Positions 50,829 to 61,202 of a DNA stretch of 64,000 nt are shown here, piece by piece. Both the position numbers and the translations under genes were made by a program. The DNA lies in the NCBI RefSeq assembly GCF_036621135.1, contig NZ_JAZIBG010000048.1:1-64000 (forward strand). Direction: 5' to 3'. Within the stretch, counting starts at the first letter, position 1. The number at the start of each line of letters is the position of its first letter. Under the pieces are notes generated by a model. The model was given only the letters and a program-made list of their open reading frames with translations. It had not been told where the DNA came from and did not search any database. The stretch is from Aquincola agrisoli. Its GTDB lineage: Bacteria > Pseudomonadota > Gammaproteobacteria > Burkholderiales > Burkholderiaceae_C.

Positions 50829-51797
50829 ATGACCACCATCCCCGTGATCGACCTCGCCCCCGCGCTGGGCGGCACCGCCGAGGCGCGCATGGCCGTGGCC
50901 CGCCAGATGGAGGCGGCCTGCACCGACATCGGCTTCTTCACGATCCGCGGCCACGGCGTGCCGCTGGCACTGATCGACGGCCTGCGCAGCCATGCGAAGC
51001 ACTTCTTCAACCTGCCGCTGGAGCGCAAGCTCGAAGCGCAGCCGGAAGACCCGGCCGTGCCGCGCGGCTACCGCGCACTGGGCTTCGACGCCCTCTCCCG
51101 CGGCAACGCGGGGCAGGCACCCGGCGACCTGAAGGAGTACTACCACTTCGGCCGCGAGCGGTGGCCCGACGCGCCCTACTACACCGGCGAGGAAGGCCGC
51201 CGCTACTTCGTGCCGAACCGCTGGCCGAAGGAGCCCCAAGGCTGGGCCGACACCGCCGCAGCCTACTACGGCCACATGGAGCGGCTGACGAACGAGATGA
51301 TGGCGCTCGTCGCGCTGGCGCTGGGCCTGGACGAGCGCTTCTTCGCCGACAAGATCGACCGCCACATCACGGCGATGCGCATCAACTTCTACCCGGCGCA
51401 GACCGCCGCGCCCGAACCCGGCCAGCTGCGCGCCGGTGCGCACACCGACTACGGCCTGCTCACCATCCTCAACGGCGAGAACACGGCCGGCGGCCTGCAG
51501 GTGCAGACGCGCCAGGGCGACTGGCTGCCGGTGGAGACGGCGCCCGACACCTTCGTCGTCAACATCGGCGATCTGCTGATGCGCTGGACGAACGACCGCT
51601 GGGTGTCGAACGTGCACCGGGTGGTGAACCCGCCCGTCGAGGCCGGCGCCGAGGCGCAACGCATCTCGATCGCGTTCTTCCACCATCCGAACTACGACGC
51701 GCTCGTCGAATGCGTCGCACCGCCGGGGCAGGCCAAGTACCCACCGGTGCGCTCCGGCGACTACCGCACGCAGAAGTACCGCCAGACACGCGTCTGA
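50829..51797 (+). CDS. 2-oxoglutarate/Fe(II)-dependent oxygenase, isopenicillin N synthase family
   Basis: A 322-residue double-stranded beta-helix oxygenase. Iron ligands His205 and Asp207 (GAHTDYGLLTIL) and His263 (SNVHRVVNPP) are present, and the 2-oxoglutarate-binding Arg278-x-Ser280 (QRISIAFF) is intact. The N-terminal domain begins IPVIDLAPALGGTA and has GFFTIRGHGVPLALIDGL. It should hydroxylate, dealkylate or cleave an organic substrate with loss of CO2 from 2-oxoglutarate. It is followed by the intergenic operator and the molybdenum hydroxylase genes, so both may act on the same ring or side chain. Confidence 0.92.
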   Translation: MTTIPVIDLAPALGGTAEARMAVARQMEAACTDIGFFTIRGHGVPLALIDGLRSHAKHFFNLPLERKLEAQPEDPAVPRGYRALGFDALSRGNAGQAPGDLKEYYHFGRERWPDAPYYTGEEGRRYFVPNRWPKEPQGWADTAAAYYGHMERLTNEMMALVALALGLDERFFADKIDRHITAMRINFYPAQTAAPEPGQLRAGAHTDYGLLTILNGENTAGGLQVQTRQGDWLPVETAPDTFVVNIGDLLMRWTNDRWVSNVHRVVNPPVEAGAEAQRISIAFFHHPNYDALVECVAPPGQAKYPPVRSGDYRTQKYRQTRV

Positions 51798-51867
51798 ACC
51801 CGGCCGGGTGCACGGCAGCGTGCACCGTGCACCCGGATCGGGCATGCACGCACGGCTTGCCGCCACA

Positions 51868-51888
51868 AATACGTGGCACACCACATAA
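51868..51888 (+). promoter_or_regulatory. GTGGCACACCAC operator before the molybdenum hydroxylase genes
   Basis: AAATACGTGGCACACCACAT with core GTGGCACACCAC at 51873-51884 is the fourth copy of the Region D palindrome, sharing ATACGTGG and CACCACA with the site at 49873. It lies about 90 bases before the ATG at 51973, in a 175-base gap. CGGGATCCCA at 51950 resembles the CGGGATCCCG palindrome at 41902. Confidence 0.6.
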
Positions 51889-51972
51889 ACAGGTAGCTCT
51901 CCCCCGCATGAACACTGGCACGCTCGTTGCGATAGCTGTGTGTCCTGAACGGGATCCCAATTTGTCCAGCCC

Positions 51973-54384
51973 ATGAACGCCCTGACACCCCCCGCCCTGC
52001 TGCGCCCCGAAACCCCGGCCTCCGCCCAGGGCATCGGCGAGCGCGTGCAACGCAAGGAAGACCGGCGCCTGCTGCTGGGCCGCGGCCAGTTCGTCGGCGA
52101 CATCCGCATGCCGGACATGCTGGACGTGGCCTTCGTGCGCGCCCCGCTGGCCCACGCCCGGCTGAACGGCATCACCAAACCCGAGGGGCTGGAGAACATG
52201 GTCTACACGATGGCCGACCTGGCCGGCGTGAAGCCCATCCTCGCGGCCTCGTCGCTGCCGGGCTTCAAGCGCTCGGTGCAGCACCCGCTGGCGCACGGCA
52301 AGGTGCGGCACGTGGGCGAGCTGGTGGCCGCCTGCGTGGCCCCCAACCGCGCGCGCGCCGAGGACATCGCCGCGAGGGTGGAGGTGGACTACGCCGAGCT
52401 GCCCGTGTTGGCCGACATGCACGCCGCGATGGAAGCGCCCACCCGGCTGCACGACGACTGGAGCGACAACGTCTTCGCCGAGACGCGTGTCGACCGCCGC
52501 GTGGCCGAAGGCAGCGCGCCCACCCGCACGCTGCGCCGCCAGCTGCGAACCTCACGCCAATGCATGATGCCGCTCGAAGGCCGCGCGGTGCTGTGCTGGT
52601 GGGACCACCGGCTCGACCAACTGGTGATGTACTCGGCCGCGCAGCTGCCGCACATCAACCGCACCGGCTTGGCCGGATGCCTGGGGCTCGACCAGGGGCA
52701 GATCCGCGTGATCTCGCCCGACGTGGGCGGCGGCTTTGGCTACAAGGGCATCCTGCTGCCGGAAGAGATCTGCTGCGCCTGGCTGGCCCGCCACCTGGGC
52801 CGCCCGGTGCGCTGGCTGGAAGACCGGCGCGAGCAGCTCAGCGCCAACGCCAACTGCCGCGAACACGCCTACGACATCGCAGTGGAAGTGGAGGCCGACG
52901 GCCGCCTGGTCGGCATCGAGTGCGACGCGGTGGTGGACTCGGGCGCCTATTCGTCGTACCCCTTCAGCGCCTGCCTGGAGGCCGCGCAGATCGGCTCGAT
53001 CCTGCCCGGCCCCTACGTGATGGACTACTTCCGCTGCCGCACCCGCTCGGCCGCGACGAACAAGCCGCCCATCCTGCCGTACCGCGGCGTGGCCCGCACC
53101 GGCGTGTGCTTCGCGCTGGAGCTGATGCTCGACGCCGCCGCGCGCGAGCTGGGCATCGAGCCCTTCGAGCTGCGCTCGAAGAGCCTGGTGCCGGCCAGCG
53201 CCATGCCCTACACGAACATCACGCACAAGCTGTTCGACTCCGGCAACTACCAGGCCGCGATGGACCAGGCGGTGGCGGCACTGGACTGGACCGGCTGGCG
53301 CCAGCGCCAGCAGGCCGCGCACACGCCGCGCGCCGACGGCAACCCGGCGACGAAGCGCATCGGCCTGGGCCTGGCGGTGTTCTGCGAGCAGGGCGCGCAC
53401 GGCACCTCCGTCTACCACGGCTGGGGCATCCCGATGGTGCCGGGCTACGAGCAGTGCGCCGCCCGCTTCACGCCCGACGGCGTGCTGGAGCTGCGCATCG
53501 GCGCGCATTCGCACGGCCAGGGCATGGAGACCTCGATGGCGCAAGTGGCGCATTCGGTGCTGGGCATCGGCATCGAGCAGGTGCGGCTGGTGCATGGCGA
53601 CACCGCGCAATCGCCCTACTCCACCGGCACCTGGGGTTCGCGCTGCGCAGTGATGTCGGGCGGCGCGGTGGGCACGGCCTGCCAGGCGCTGGCCGACCGC
53701 ATGCGCGCGATGGCCGCGGTGCTGCTGGGCGCACCTGCCGAATCGCTGCGGCTGGAAGGCGGCCGCTTCGCCACGGCCGACGGCACCGCCGCGCTCACGC
53801 TCACCGAGATCGCCTACATCTGGTACCGCGCGCCGCAGAAGATCCCGCCCGGCATCGAGCCCGGTGGCCTGGAGGTGGTGGCCGGCTACAAGACCCAGCC
53901 CGACACCGGCACCTTCAGCTACGCCTGCCACGCCTGCGCGGTGGAGGTGGACACCGCCACCGGCCAGGTGCGCCTGCTCGACTACGCCATCTGCGAGGAC
54001 GGCGGCGTGCTGTTGAACCCGCTGATCGTCGAAGGCCAGCTCATCGGCGGCCTGGCGCAGGGCATCGGCACTGCGCTGTACGAGGAGATGCCCTTCGACG
54101 CCGAAGGCCAGCCGCTGGCCTCGACGATGGCCGACTACCTCCTGCCCGGCGCCGGCGAAATGCCGCCGCTGAAGGTGCTGCACATGGAAACCCCTAGCCC
54201 GCACAGCCTCTTCGGCCAGAAGGGCATCGGCGAAGGCGGTGCCATCGCCCCGCCCGCGGCCATCATCAACGCGGTGAACGACGCGCTGTTCGCGCTGGGC
54301 GCCGAGCTCACCGAATGCCCGGCCAGCCCGGAGCGCGTGCTGGCTGCGCTGGCGTCGGCAAGCGCCGCAGGAGCCCGCGCATGA
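51973..54384 (+). CDS. Xanthine dehydrogenase-family molybdenum hydroxylase, large subunit
   Basis: An 803-residue molybdopterin subunit. DVGGGFGYKGILLPEEICCA is the cofactor-contact region, EQGAHGTSVYHGWG a second, and the late GQKGIGEGGAIAPPAAIINA holds the catalytic Glu. The active-site loop reads PYRGVART, not AYRCSFR as in CO dehydrogenase, so despite CoxL similarity this is not a CO oxidiser. Enzymes of the group hydroxylate N-heterocycles or aldehydes with water. Its stop overlaps the FAD subunit gene by ATGA. The Pro in the active-site loop is unusual and may mark a distinct subgroup. Confidence 0.92.
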   Translation: MNALTPPALLRPETPASAQGIGERVQRKEDRRLLLGRGQFVGDIRMPDMLDVAFVRAPLAHARLNGITKPEGLENMVYTMADLAGVKPILAASSLPGFKRSVQHPLAHGKVRHVGELVAACVAPNRARAEDIAARVEVDYAELPVLADMHAAMEAPTRLHDDWSDNVFAETRVDRRVAEGSAPTRTLRRQLRTSRQCMMPLEGRAVLCWWDHRLDQLVMYSAAQLPHINRTGLAGCLGLDQGQIRVISPDVGGGFGYKGILLPEEICCAWLARHLGRPVRWLEDRREQLSANANCREHAYDIAVEVEADGRLVGIECDAVVDSGAYSSYPFSACLEAAQIGSILPGPYVMDYFRCRTRSAATNKPPILPYRGVARTGVCFALELMLDAAARELGIEPFELRSKSLVPASAMPYTNITHKLFDSGNYQAAMDQAVAALDWTGWRQRQQAAHTPRADGNPATKRIGLGLAVFCEQGAHGTSVYHGWGIPMVPGYEQCAARFTPDGVLELRIGAHSHGQGMETSMAQVAHSVLGIGIEQVRLVHGDTAQSPYSTGTWGSRCAVMSGGAVGTACQALADRMRAMAAVLLGAPAESLRLEGGRFATADGTAALTLTEIAYIWYRAPQKIPPGIEPGGLEVVAGYKTQPDTGTFSYACHACAVEVDTATGQVRLLDYAICEDGGVLLNPLIVEGQLIGGLAQGIGTALYEEMPFDAEGQPLASTMADYLLPGAGEMPPLKVLHMETPSPHSLFGQKGIGEGGAIAPPAAIINAVNDALFALGAELTECPASPERVLAALASASAAGARA

Positions 54385-55199
54385 AGGCCACCGCCTACAC
54401 CTTCCAGCGCCCCGCCGCGCTGGCCGCAGCGGCCGCACAGCTGCGCGACGGCGGCTGGGGCTGCAAGCCCGTCGCCGGCGGCCAGTCGCTCGGTGCCATG
54501 CTGAACCTGCGGCTCGCCCAGCCCGACACGCTGGTCGACCTCGACACGCTGCCCGAGCTGCGCGCCGTGCAAGAGACGGCCGACGCCGTGACCTTCGGCG
54601 CCATGGTCACCCATGCGCAGATCGAAGACGGCCGCGTGCCCGACCCCACCCGCGGCCTGATGCCGCACGTGGCCCGCGGCATCGCCTACCGCGCCGTACG
54701 CAACCGCGGCACGCTGGGCGGCAGCCTGTGCCATGCCGACCCGGCCGCGGACTGGGTCAGCACAATGCCGCTGGCGGGTGCCACGCTGGTGCTGGCCGGC
54801 CCCGAGGGCCGCCGCGAGGTGCCGGCCGCGGGCTTCATGCTCACCGCCTTCGAGACGCAGCTGGCCGATGGCGAGCTGCTGGCCGCCATCCGCGTGCCGC
54901 GCCGTTCGGCCGCCACACGCTGGGCCTATCGCAAGTTCTGCCGCAAGACCGGCGAGTTCGCCAACGCACTGGCCGCCTGCCTCGTCGACCCGGCCGACGG
55001 CACCGAGCGCATCGTGCTCGGCGCACTCGACGGCGCACCGCACATGGCCGACGGCCCCGGCCTGATCGCCAGCCTGAAGGCGGAGCGCCACCGCGCCGAC
55101 TGGCTGCACAGCCTGGGCCTCGGCCTCGACACCCCCCGCTTCACGATGCTCGGCGAGATGCTGCGCCTGGCCCTGCTCGACCTGGAGACCGCCCGATGA
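54381..55199 (+). CDS. Molybdenum hydroxylase FAD-binding (medium) subunit
   Basis: A 272-residue FAD subunit of the CoxM type. FAD motifs are PVAGGQSLGAMLNLRL (about 31-46) and AVRNRGTLGGSLCHADPAAD (about 97-116). It passes electrons from the 2Fe-2S subunit to an acceptor. The gene overlaps both neighbours by four bases (ATGA each). The CO dehydrogenase family gene order is usually medium-small-large; here it is large-medium-small. Confidence 0.93.
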   Translation: MKATAYTFQRPAALAAAAAQLRDGGWGCKPVAGGQSLGAMLNLRLAQPDTLVDLDTLPELRAVQETADAVTFGAMVTHAQIEDGRVPDPTRGLMPHVARGIAYRAVRNRGTLGGSLCHADPAADWVSTMPLAGATLVLAGPEGRREVPAAGFMLTAFETQLADGELLAAIRVPRRSAATRWAYRKFCRKTGEFANALAACLVDPADGTERIVLGALDGAPHMADGPGLIASLKAERHRADWLHSLGLGLDTPRFTMLGEMLRLALLDLETAR

Positions 55200-55738
55200 C
55201 CACGCCCTTGCTGGCATTCCCGCCGGTGGCGACCGAGACCATCCGGCTCGACGTCAACGGCCGCGTGCACGAGCTGCACGTGGAGCCGCGCACCCACCTG
55301 GCCGACGCGCTGCGCGAGCACTGCGGCCTCACCGCCACGCACCTGGGCTGCGAGCACGGTGTGTGCGGCGCCTGCACCGTCGAGGTGGACGGCGCGCCGC
55401 AGCGCAGCTGCCTGCAGTCGGCGGTGCGCTTCGTCGGCAAGCCGGTGCGCACGCTGGAAGCCTTCGACGACGACCCCGTGATGGCCGAGCTGCGCGCCGC
55501 CTTCTCGGCCGAGCACGCGCTGCAGTGCGGCTACTGCACCCCCGGCATGCTGATGACGGCCCGCGACATCGTGCTGCGCCTGCCGCACGCCGACGACGAC
55601 CGCGTGCGGGAGGAGCTCGCCGGCAACCTCTGCCGCTGCACCGGCTACCAGGGCATCGTGCAGGCCATCCGGCGCGTGCTCGATGCACGCGTCGCCGGCG
55701 CCACTTCGGCCTCCCAGGAGATCGCCCATGCAGCTTGA
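55196..55738 (+). CDS. Molybdenum hydroxylase 2Fe-2S (small) subunit
   Basis: A 180-residue iron-sulfur subunit. The plant-type cluster uses Cys52, Cys57, Cys60 and Cys72 (GCEHGVCGAC and RSCLQSA). The second cluster uses Cys111, Cys114, Cys146 and Cys148 (QCGYCTPG and NLCRCTGYQ). All eight ligands are present. It links the molybdenum centre to the FAD subunit. It overlaps the following CoxG-like gene by 11 bases. Confidence 0.96.
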   Translation: MTTPLLAFPPVATETIRLDVNGRVHELHVEPRTHLADALREHCGLTATHLGCEHGVCGACTVEVDGAPQRSCLQSAVRFVGKPVRTLEAFDDDPVMAELRAAFSAEHALQCGYCTPGMLMTARDIVLRLPHADDDRVREELAGNLCRCTGYQGIVQAIRRVLDARVAGATSASQEIAHAA

Positions 55739-56426
55739 ACAAGCCTTCACGCTCGCCGCCGCGCCCGATGCGGTGTGGCAGGCCTTCCACGATGTCGCCC
55801 TGCTGGTCGACTGCCTGCCGGGTGCATCGCTCAAGCCCGGCACGCCAGTGCCTGCCGCCGGCGAGGCGATAGGCACTGACATCCCGCTGATGTTCAAGGT
55901 GAAGTTGGGGCCCATCGCCGCGGGGTTTGCCGGTCAGGGCCAGCTCACGCTCGACGAGGCGGCCCGCAGCGGCAGCTTCGCCGGCAGCGCGATCGACACG
56001 AAGACCAACACCCGCGTGAAGGGCGAGGCGCGCTTTGCGCTGCAGCCCGAAGCGGCCGGCGTGCGCGTGGCGATGGTGGTGGACTACACCATCACCGGCA
56101 CGCTCGCGCAGTTCAGCCGCGAGGGCATCGTGCGCGCGCTGGCCGAGCAGCTGACCAAGCAGTTCGCCGACAACCTGCAGGCCCGCCTGCCGCAGGCGCC
56201 CGCGCCGTCGGCCGCGCCCGTGGCCGACGGCGCGGCAACGCTGGCCGCGGCCGGCATCACCGCATCCGCGCCCGACCTGTCCGCGACGGCGGCAGCGGTG
56301 GGCCCCGCGGTCGCCGCACCGGCGCCGCGACGTCCTGCCGCTGCGGCTGCCGACACCTCGTCGATCGACCTCTGGAGCCTGCTCAAAGCATGGTTGCGCG
56401 GCCTGTTCGCGCGGCCCCGCGCCTGA
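55728..56426 (+). CDS. CoxG-like SRPBCC-domain protein
   Basis: A 232-residue protein with an N-terminal SRPBCC/CoxG domain (EQAFTLAAAPDAVWQAFHDV, then LVDCLPGASLK) up to about 150, a flexible Ala/Pro-rich linker and a basic hydrophobic tail (WSLLKAWLRGLFARPRA). CoxG-type proteins recruit or mature CO dehydrogenase-type hydroxylases, in some cases at the membrane, and the amphipathic tail here fits membrane attachment. CAGGAG lies seven bases upstream of the ATG. Its coupling to the small-subunit gene supports a role with this hydroxylase. Confidence 0.88.
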   Translation: MQLEQAFTLAAAPDAVWQAFHDVALLVDCLPGASLKPGTPVPAAGEAIGTDIPLMFKVKLGPIAAGFAGQGQLTLDEAARSGSFAGSAIDTKTNTRVKGEARFALQPEAAGVRVAMVVDYTITGTLAQFSREGIVRALAEQLTKQFADNLQARLPQAPAPSAAPVADGAATLAAAGITASAPDLSATAAAVGPAVAAPAPRRPAAAAADTSSIDLWSLLKAWLRGLFARPRA

Positions 56427-56541
56427 TCGCAGAACCCGCCCCGTTTCCTCACCGCCACCGTCGCCCAGCAGCCGCCCCGCAGGCGGCCCGGGCATCCCTT
56501 TGTCCCGCTTTTTGTTGTCGACCCGCCCGAAGGACCCCGCC

Positions 56542-57699
56542 ATGAACACGCTTCCGACCCTGCGCGCCGCCCTGGCCGCATCGGCCCTCGTTGCCGCAGC
56601 CACGCCGTCCTACGCCCAGGACACCATCAAGGTCGGCGTCTCGCAGCCGCTGACCGGCGCCGTCGCCGCCTCCGGCACCTACGTGACCAACGGCGCCCGC
56701 ATCGCCGCGGACATCATCAACAAGAAGGGCGGCGTGCTCGGCAAGAAGCTCGAGCTGGTGATCGAGGACAACAAGTCCAACCCGCGGGAGGCCGTCAACT
56801 CGGCCGAAAAGCTCATCCTGAAGGACAAGGTGCCCGTGATGATGGGCGCCTGGAGCTCCACCTTCACGCTGGCCATCATGCCCAAGCTGATGGAGTACGG
56901 CGTGCCGATGGTGGTGGAGACCGCCTCCTCCGGCAAGATCACCACCGCCGGCAACCCCTGGATCTTCCGCACCAGCCCCACGTCGGCGATGGAGGCCACG
57001 GCCTTCGGCAAGCAGCTCGACAGCTTCACGCCCACCATCAAGAAGGTCGACTTCCTGTCGGTCAACAACGACTGGGGCCTGGGCGCCGCGGCCGAGTTCA
57101 AGAAGATGTTCGAGGCCAAGGGCGTGGCCATCGGCCGCACCGAGACCATGGCCCCCGATGCCACCGACCTGTCGGCCCAGCTCGCCGCGCTCAAGGGCAC
57201 GGGCGCCGACACGCTGATCGTCACCTCGGGCATCGAGCAGCTCACGCTGGCCATCCGCCAGGCCGGCGAGCAGCGCCTGCCGCAGCGCATCATCACCACC
57301 GGCGGCTCGTTCCCCGAGCCCTTGCTGAAGACGCCCGGCCCCAAGGGCTACGCCAGCCAGCACCTGCTGTTCTTCGCCCCGTGGGAAGTGCAGCGCGCCA
57401 AGTACCCCGACGTGGCCAAGGAGTACGTCGAGGAATGGAACGCCCGCAAGCTCGACTTCGCCGGCCAGACCGAAGGCTTCCGCGGCTATGACGCGATCCT
57501 GACCATCGCCGAGGCTATCAAGATCGCCGGCAAGGCCGAACCCGCCGCCATCCGCGACGCGCTGTGGAAGGTGAAGGTCAAGGGCGTCAACGGCGACGTC
57601 GGCTTCGTCAAGGAAGGCCCGGCCGGCAAGGAGAGCGGCCAGAACGAGCCCAACATCTACGTCGTCGAGCTCAAGGACGGCGCGGTCACCGTCAAGTAA
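56542..57699 (+). CDS. Branched-chain-amino-acid-type ABC substrate-binding protein
   Basis: A 385-residue LivK-type periplasmic protein. The signal peptide ends SYAQ. Family features are DTIKVGVSQPLTGAVAASG, the Asn/Lys-rich GKKLELVIEDNKSNPREAVN and KVPVMMGAWSSTFTLAIMPK. Many such proteins in Burkholderiales bind aromatic acids, amides or urea instead of amino acids. It lies 115 bases after the CoxG-like gene and heads a complete Liv transporter set, likely the uptake system for the hydroxylase substrate. Confidence 0.93.
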   Translation: MNTLPTLRAALAASALVAAATPSYAQDTIKVGVSQPLTGAVAASGTYVTNGARIAADIINKKGGVLGKKLELVIEDNKSNPREAVNSAEKLILKDKVPVMMGAWSSTFTLAIMPKLMEYGVPMVVETASSGKITTAGNPWIFRTSPTSAMEATAFGKQLDSFTPTIKKVDFLSVNNDWGLGAAAEFKKMFEAKGVAIGRTETMAPDATDLSAQLAALKGTGADTLIVTSGIEQLTLAIRQAGEQRLPQRIITTGGSFPEPLLKTPGPKGYASQHLLFFAPWEVQRAKYPDVAKEYVEEWNARKLDFAGQTEGFRGYDAILTIAEAIKIAGKAEPAAIRDALWKVKVKGVNGDVGFVKEGPAGKESGQNEPNIYVVELKDGAVTVK

Positions 57700-57711
57700 G
57701 CGCCTGCGGCC

Positions 57712-58584
57712 GTGGACCAGTTCCTCCAACACCTCCTGAACGGCCTCGTGCTGGGGGCCACCTACGCGCTGCTGGGCATCGGCCTCACGCTGATCTTCGG
57801 CATCATGAAGGTGGTCAACATGGCGCACGGCGAGCTCTACACGCTGGGCGCCTACGTGGCCTACGGCTTCGTGTCGCTGCTGGGGCTCAACTACTTCGGC
57901 TCGGTGCTGATGGCGGCCGTCGTCGGCATCGCGGCCGGCGCGCTGATCGAATGGCTGCTGCTGCGCAGGCGCAACCTCGCGGCGATCGACGAGGTGATGC
58001 TCATCATGATCGGCGTGATGATCGTGCTGCAGAACGCCGAGCTGCTGGCCTGGGGCGGCGTGGCCAAGGCCGTGCCTTCGCCCTTCTCGCAGGAGCCGGT
58101 GGTGTTCGGCGCGGTGTCGGTCTCGCCGATCCGGCTCTTCGTGCTGTGCACGGCGCTGGTGCTGCTGGTCGCGTTCTACCTGCTGATCGAGCGCTCGCGG
58201 CTGGGCCTGTCGATGCGTGCCACCTTCCAGGACAAGGACGCCGCCAAGATCGTCGGCGTCAACGTCTCGCGCATCTACACGCTCACCTTCGCGCTGGGCT
58301 CGGGCCTGGCCGCGGTGGCGGGCGCGCTGCTGGCGCCGGTGTTCGTCGTCAACCCGACGATGGGCGACCTGGCCAGCCTGAAGGCCTTCGCGATCGTGAT
58401 CCTCGGCGGCCTGGGCAACCTGGCCGGCGCGGCGCTGGGCGGCTTCGCGCTGGCGCTGATCGAGGAGTTCGGCGCCGGCTACATCTCCACGGCCTACCGC
58501 GACGCCATCGGCTTCCTCGTCATCCTCCTGGTGATGATGCTGCGGCCGCAGGGCCTGTTCACGATGAAAGAACGCGTGGGGTGA
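57712..58584 (+). CDS. livH: Branched-chain-type ABC transporter permease
   Basis: A 290-residue membrane protein beginning with GTG at 57712, 12 bases after the binding-protein stop. It starts DQFLQHLLNGLVLGATYALL and has the LivH core IFGIMKVVNMAHGELYTLGA and RATFQDKDAAKIVGVNVSRI, followed by the FAIVILGGLGNLAGAALGG loop. It has about eight membrane segments. It forms the pore with LivM. Confidence 0.93.
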   Translation: MDQFLQHLLNGLVLGATYALLGIGLTLIFGIMKVVNMAHGELYTLGAYVAYGFVSLLGLNYFGSVLMAAVVGIAAGALIEWLLLRRRNLAAIDEVMLIMIGVMIVLQNAELLAWGGVAKAVPSPFSQEPVVFGAVSVSPIRLFVLCTALVLLVAFYLLIERSRLGLSMRATFQDKDAAKIVGVNVSRIYTLTFALGSGLAAVAGALLAPVFVVNPTMGDLASLKAFAIVILGGLGNLAGAALGGFALALIEEFGAGYISTAYRDAIGFLVILLVMMLRPQGLFTMKERVG

Positions 58585-58588
58585 CGCG

Positions 58589-59667
58589 ATGAAATCCTCT
58601 TCGATCCTGTTCGTGGCCAGCGTGCTGCTGCTCGCCGCCCTGCCCGTGCTGTGGCCCGACCCGTACGTGCTGTCGGTCGTGGCCTCGGCCGGCATCTTCA
58701 TCATCGCCGCGATCAGCCTGAACCTGCTGCTGGGCTACACCGGCCAGCTGAGCCTGGGGCACGTGGCGTTCTTCGGCATCGGCGCCTACACCAGCGCGCT
58801 GATGTCGCTGGGCTTCGACGTCACGCTGCCGGGCTCCGACGAACCCTTCGTCGTCGCACCCAAGCCGGTGTGGCTGGCCTTCGCCAGCGGCATCGTCGTC
58901 GCCGGCCTCTTCGGCTGGCTGGTGGGCAAGCTGGCGTTCCGCGTGCGCGGCGCGTACTTCGTCATCGTCACCATCAGCTTCGCGCAGGTGATGCGCATGG
59001 TGGCCACCAACTGGGTCGACCTGACCGAAGGCCCGATGGCGCTGAACAGCATCCCGCCGCTCACGCTGTGGGTGCCGGGCGAAGGCGTGGTCGACCTCGT
59101 CACCAAGGCCAGCACCTACTGGCTGGTGCTGGCGGTGGCGGTGATCGCCTGGCTGCTGGTGGCCGCGCTGGTGCACAGCCGCACCGGCCGCGCCATGATC
59201 GCGCTGCGCGAGAACGAGACGCTGGCCCGCTCGATCGGCGTGCCCGTCACGCACTACCTGCGCATCGCCGCGGTGGGCGCCGCTGCCATCGCGGGTGCCG
59301 CGGGCGGGCTCTACGCGCACACCGTGCGCATCATCGACCCCGACGTCTTCATGTTCATGTTCACGATCACGATGGTCATCATGGTGATCGTCGGCGGCAA
59401 GGGCACACTGGCCGGCCCGGTGGTGGGCGGGCTGCTGTTCGGCCTGCTGCCCGAGCTGCTGCGCGGCCGGCTCGCGCCCGAGGTGCAGTGGATCCTCTAC
59501 GGCACGCTGATGATCGTGATCCTGATCTTCATGCCGCGCGGCATCGTGCCCGCGCTGTCGGGCCTGCGCCGCCGCAAGCGCGCACCTCAGGCCCGCCCGC
59601 AGTCCGCAGCCGCGCCGGCTGCGGCGCCCGCCGTCCAACCGCCCGCGCGCGCCGCCGGAGAAGCCGC

Positions 59668-59671
<4 letters not shown>
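58589..59671 (+). CDS. livM: Branched-chain-type ABC transporter permease
   Basis: A 360-residue membrane protein of the LivM family. Key motifs are ISLNLLLGYTGQLSLGHVAF and ALRENETLARSIGVPVTHYL (the EAA-type coupling loop), then MVIVGGKGTLAGPVVGGLLF. The C-terminal tail after the last span is long, basic and Ala/Pro-rich. Its stop overlaps the LivG start by ATGA. Confidence 0.93.
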
Positions 59672-61186
<1,515 letters not shown>

Positions 61187-61202
61187 GCGGCCCGGCGGGG
61201 CC

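Noticed and set aside
51973..55738. Aerobic CO dehydrogenase (CoxLMS)
   Set aside because: The large subunit lacks the AYRCSFR loop with its Cys that defines CO oxidation; it has PYRGVART.
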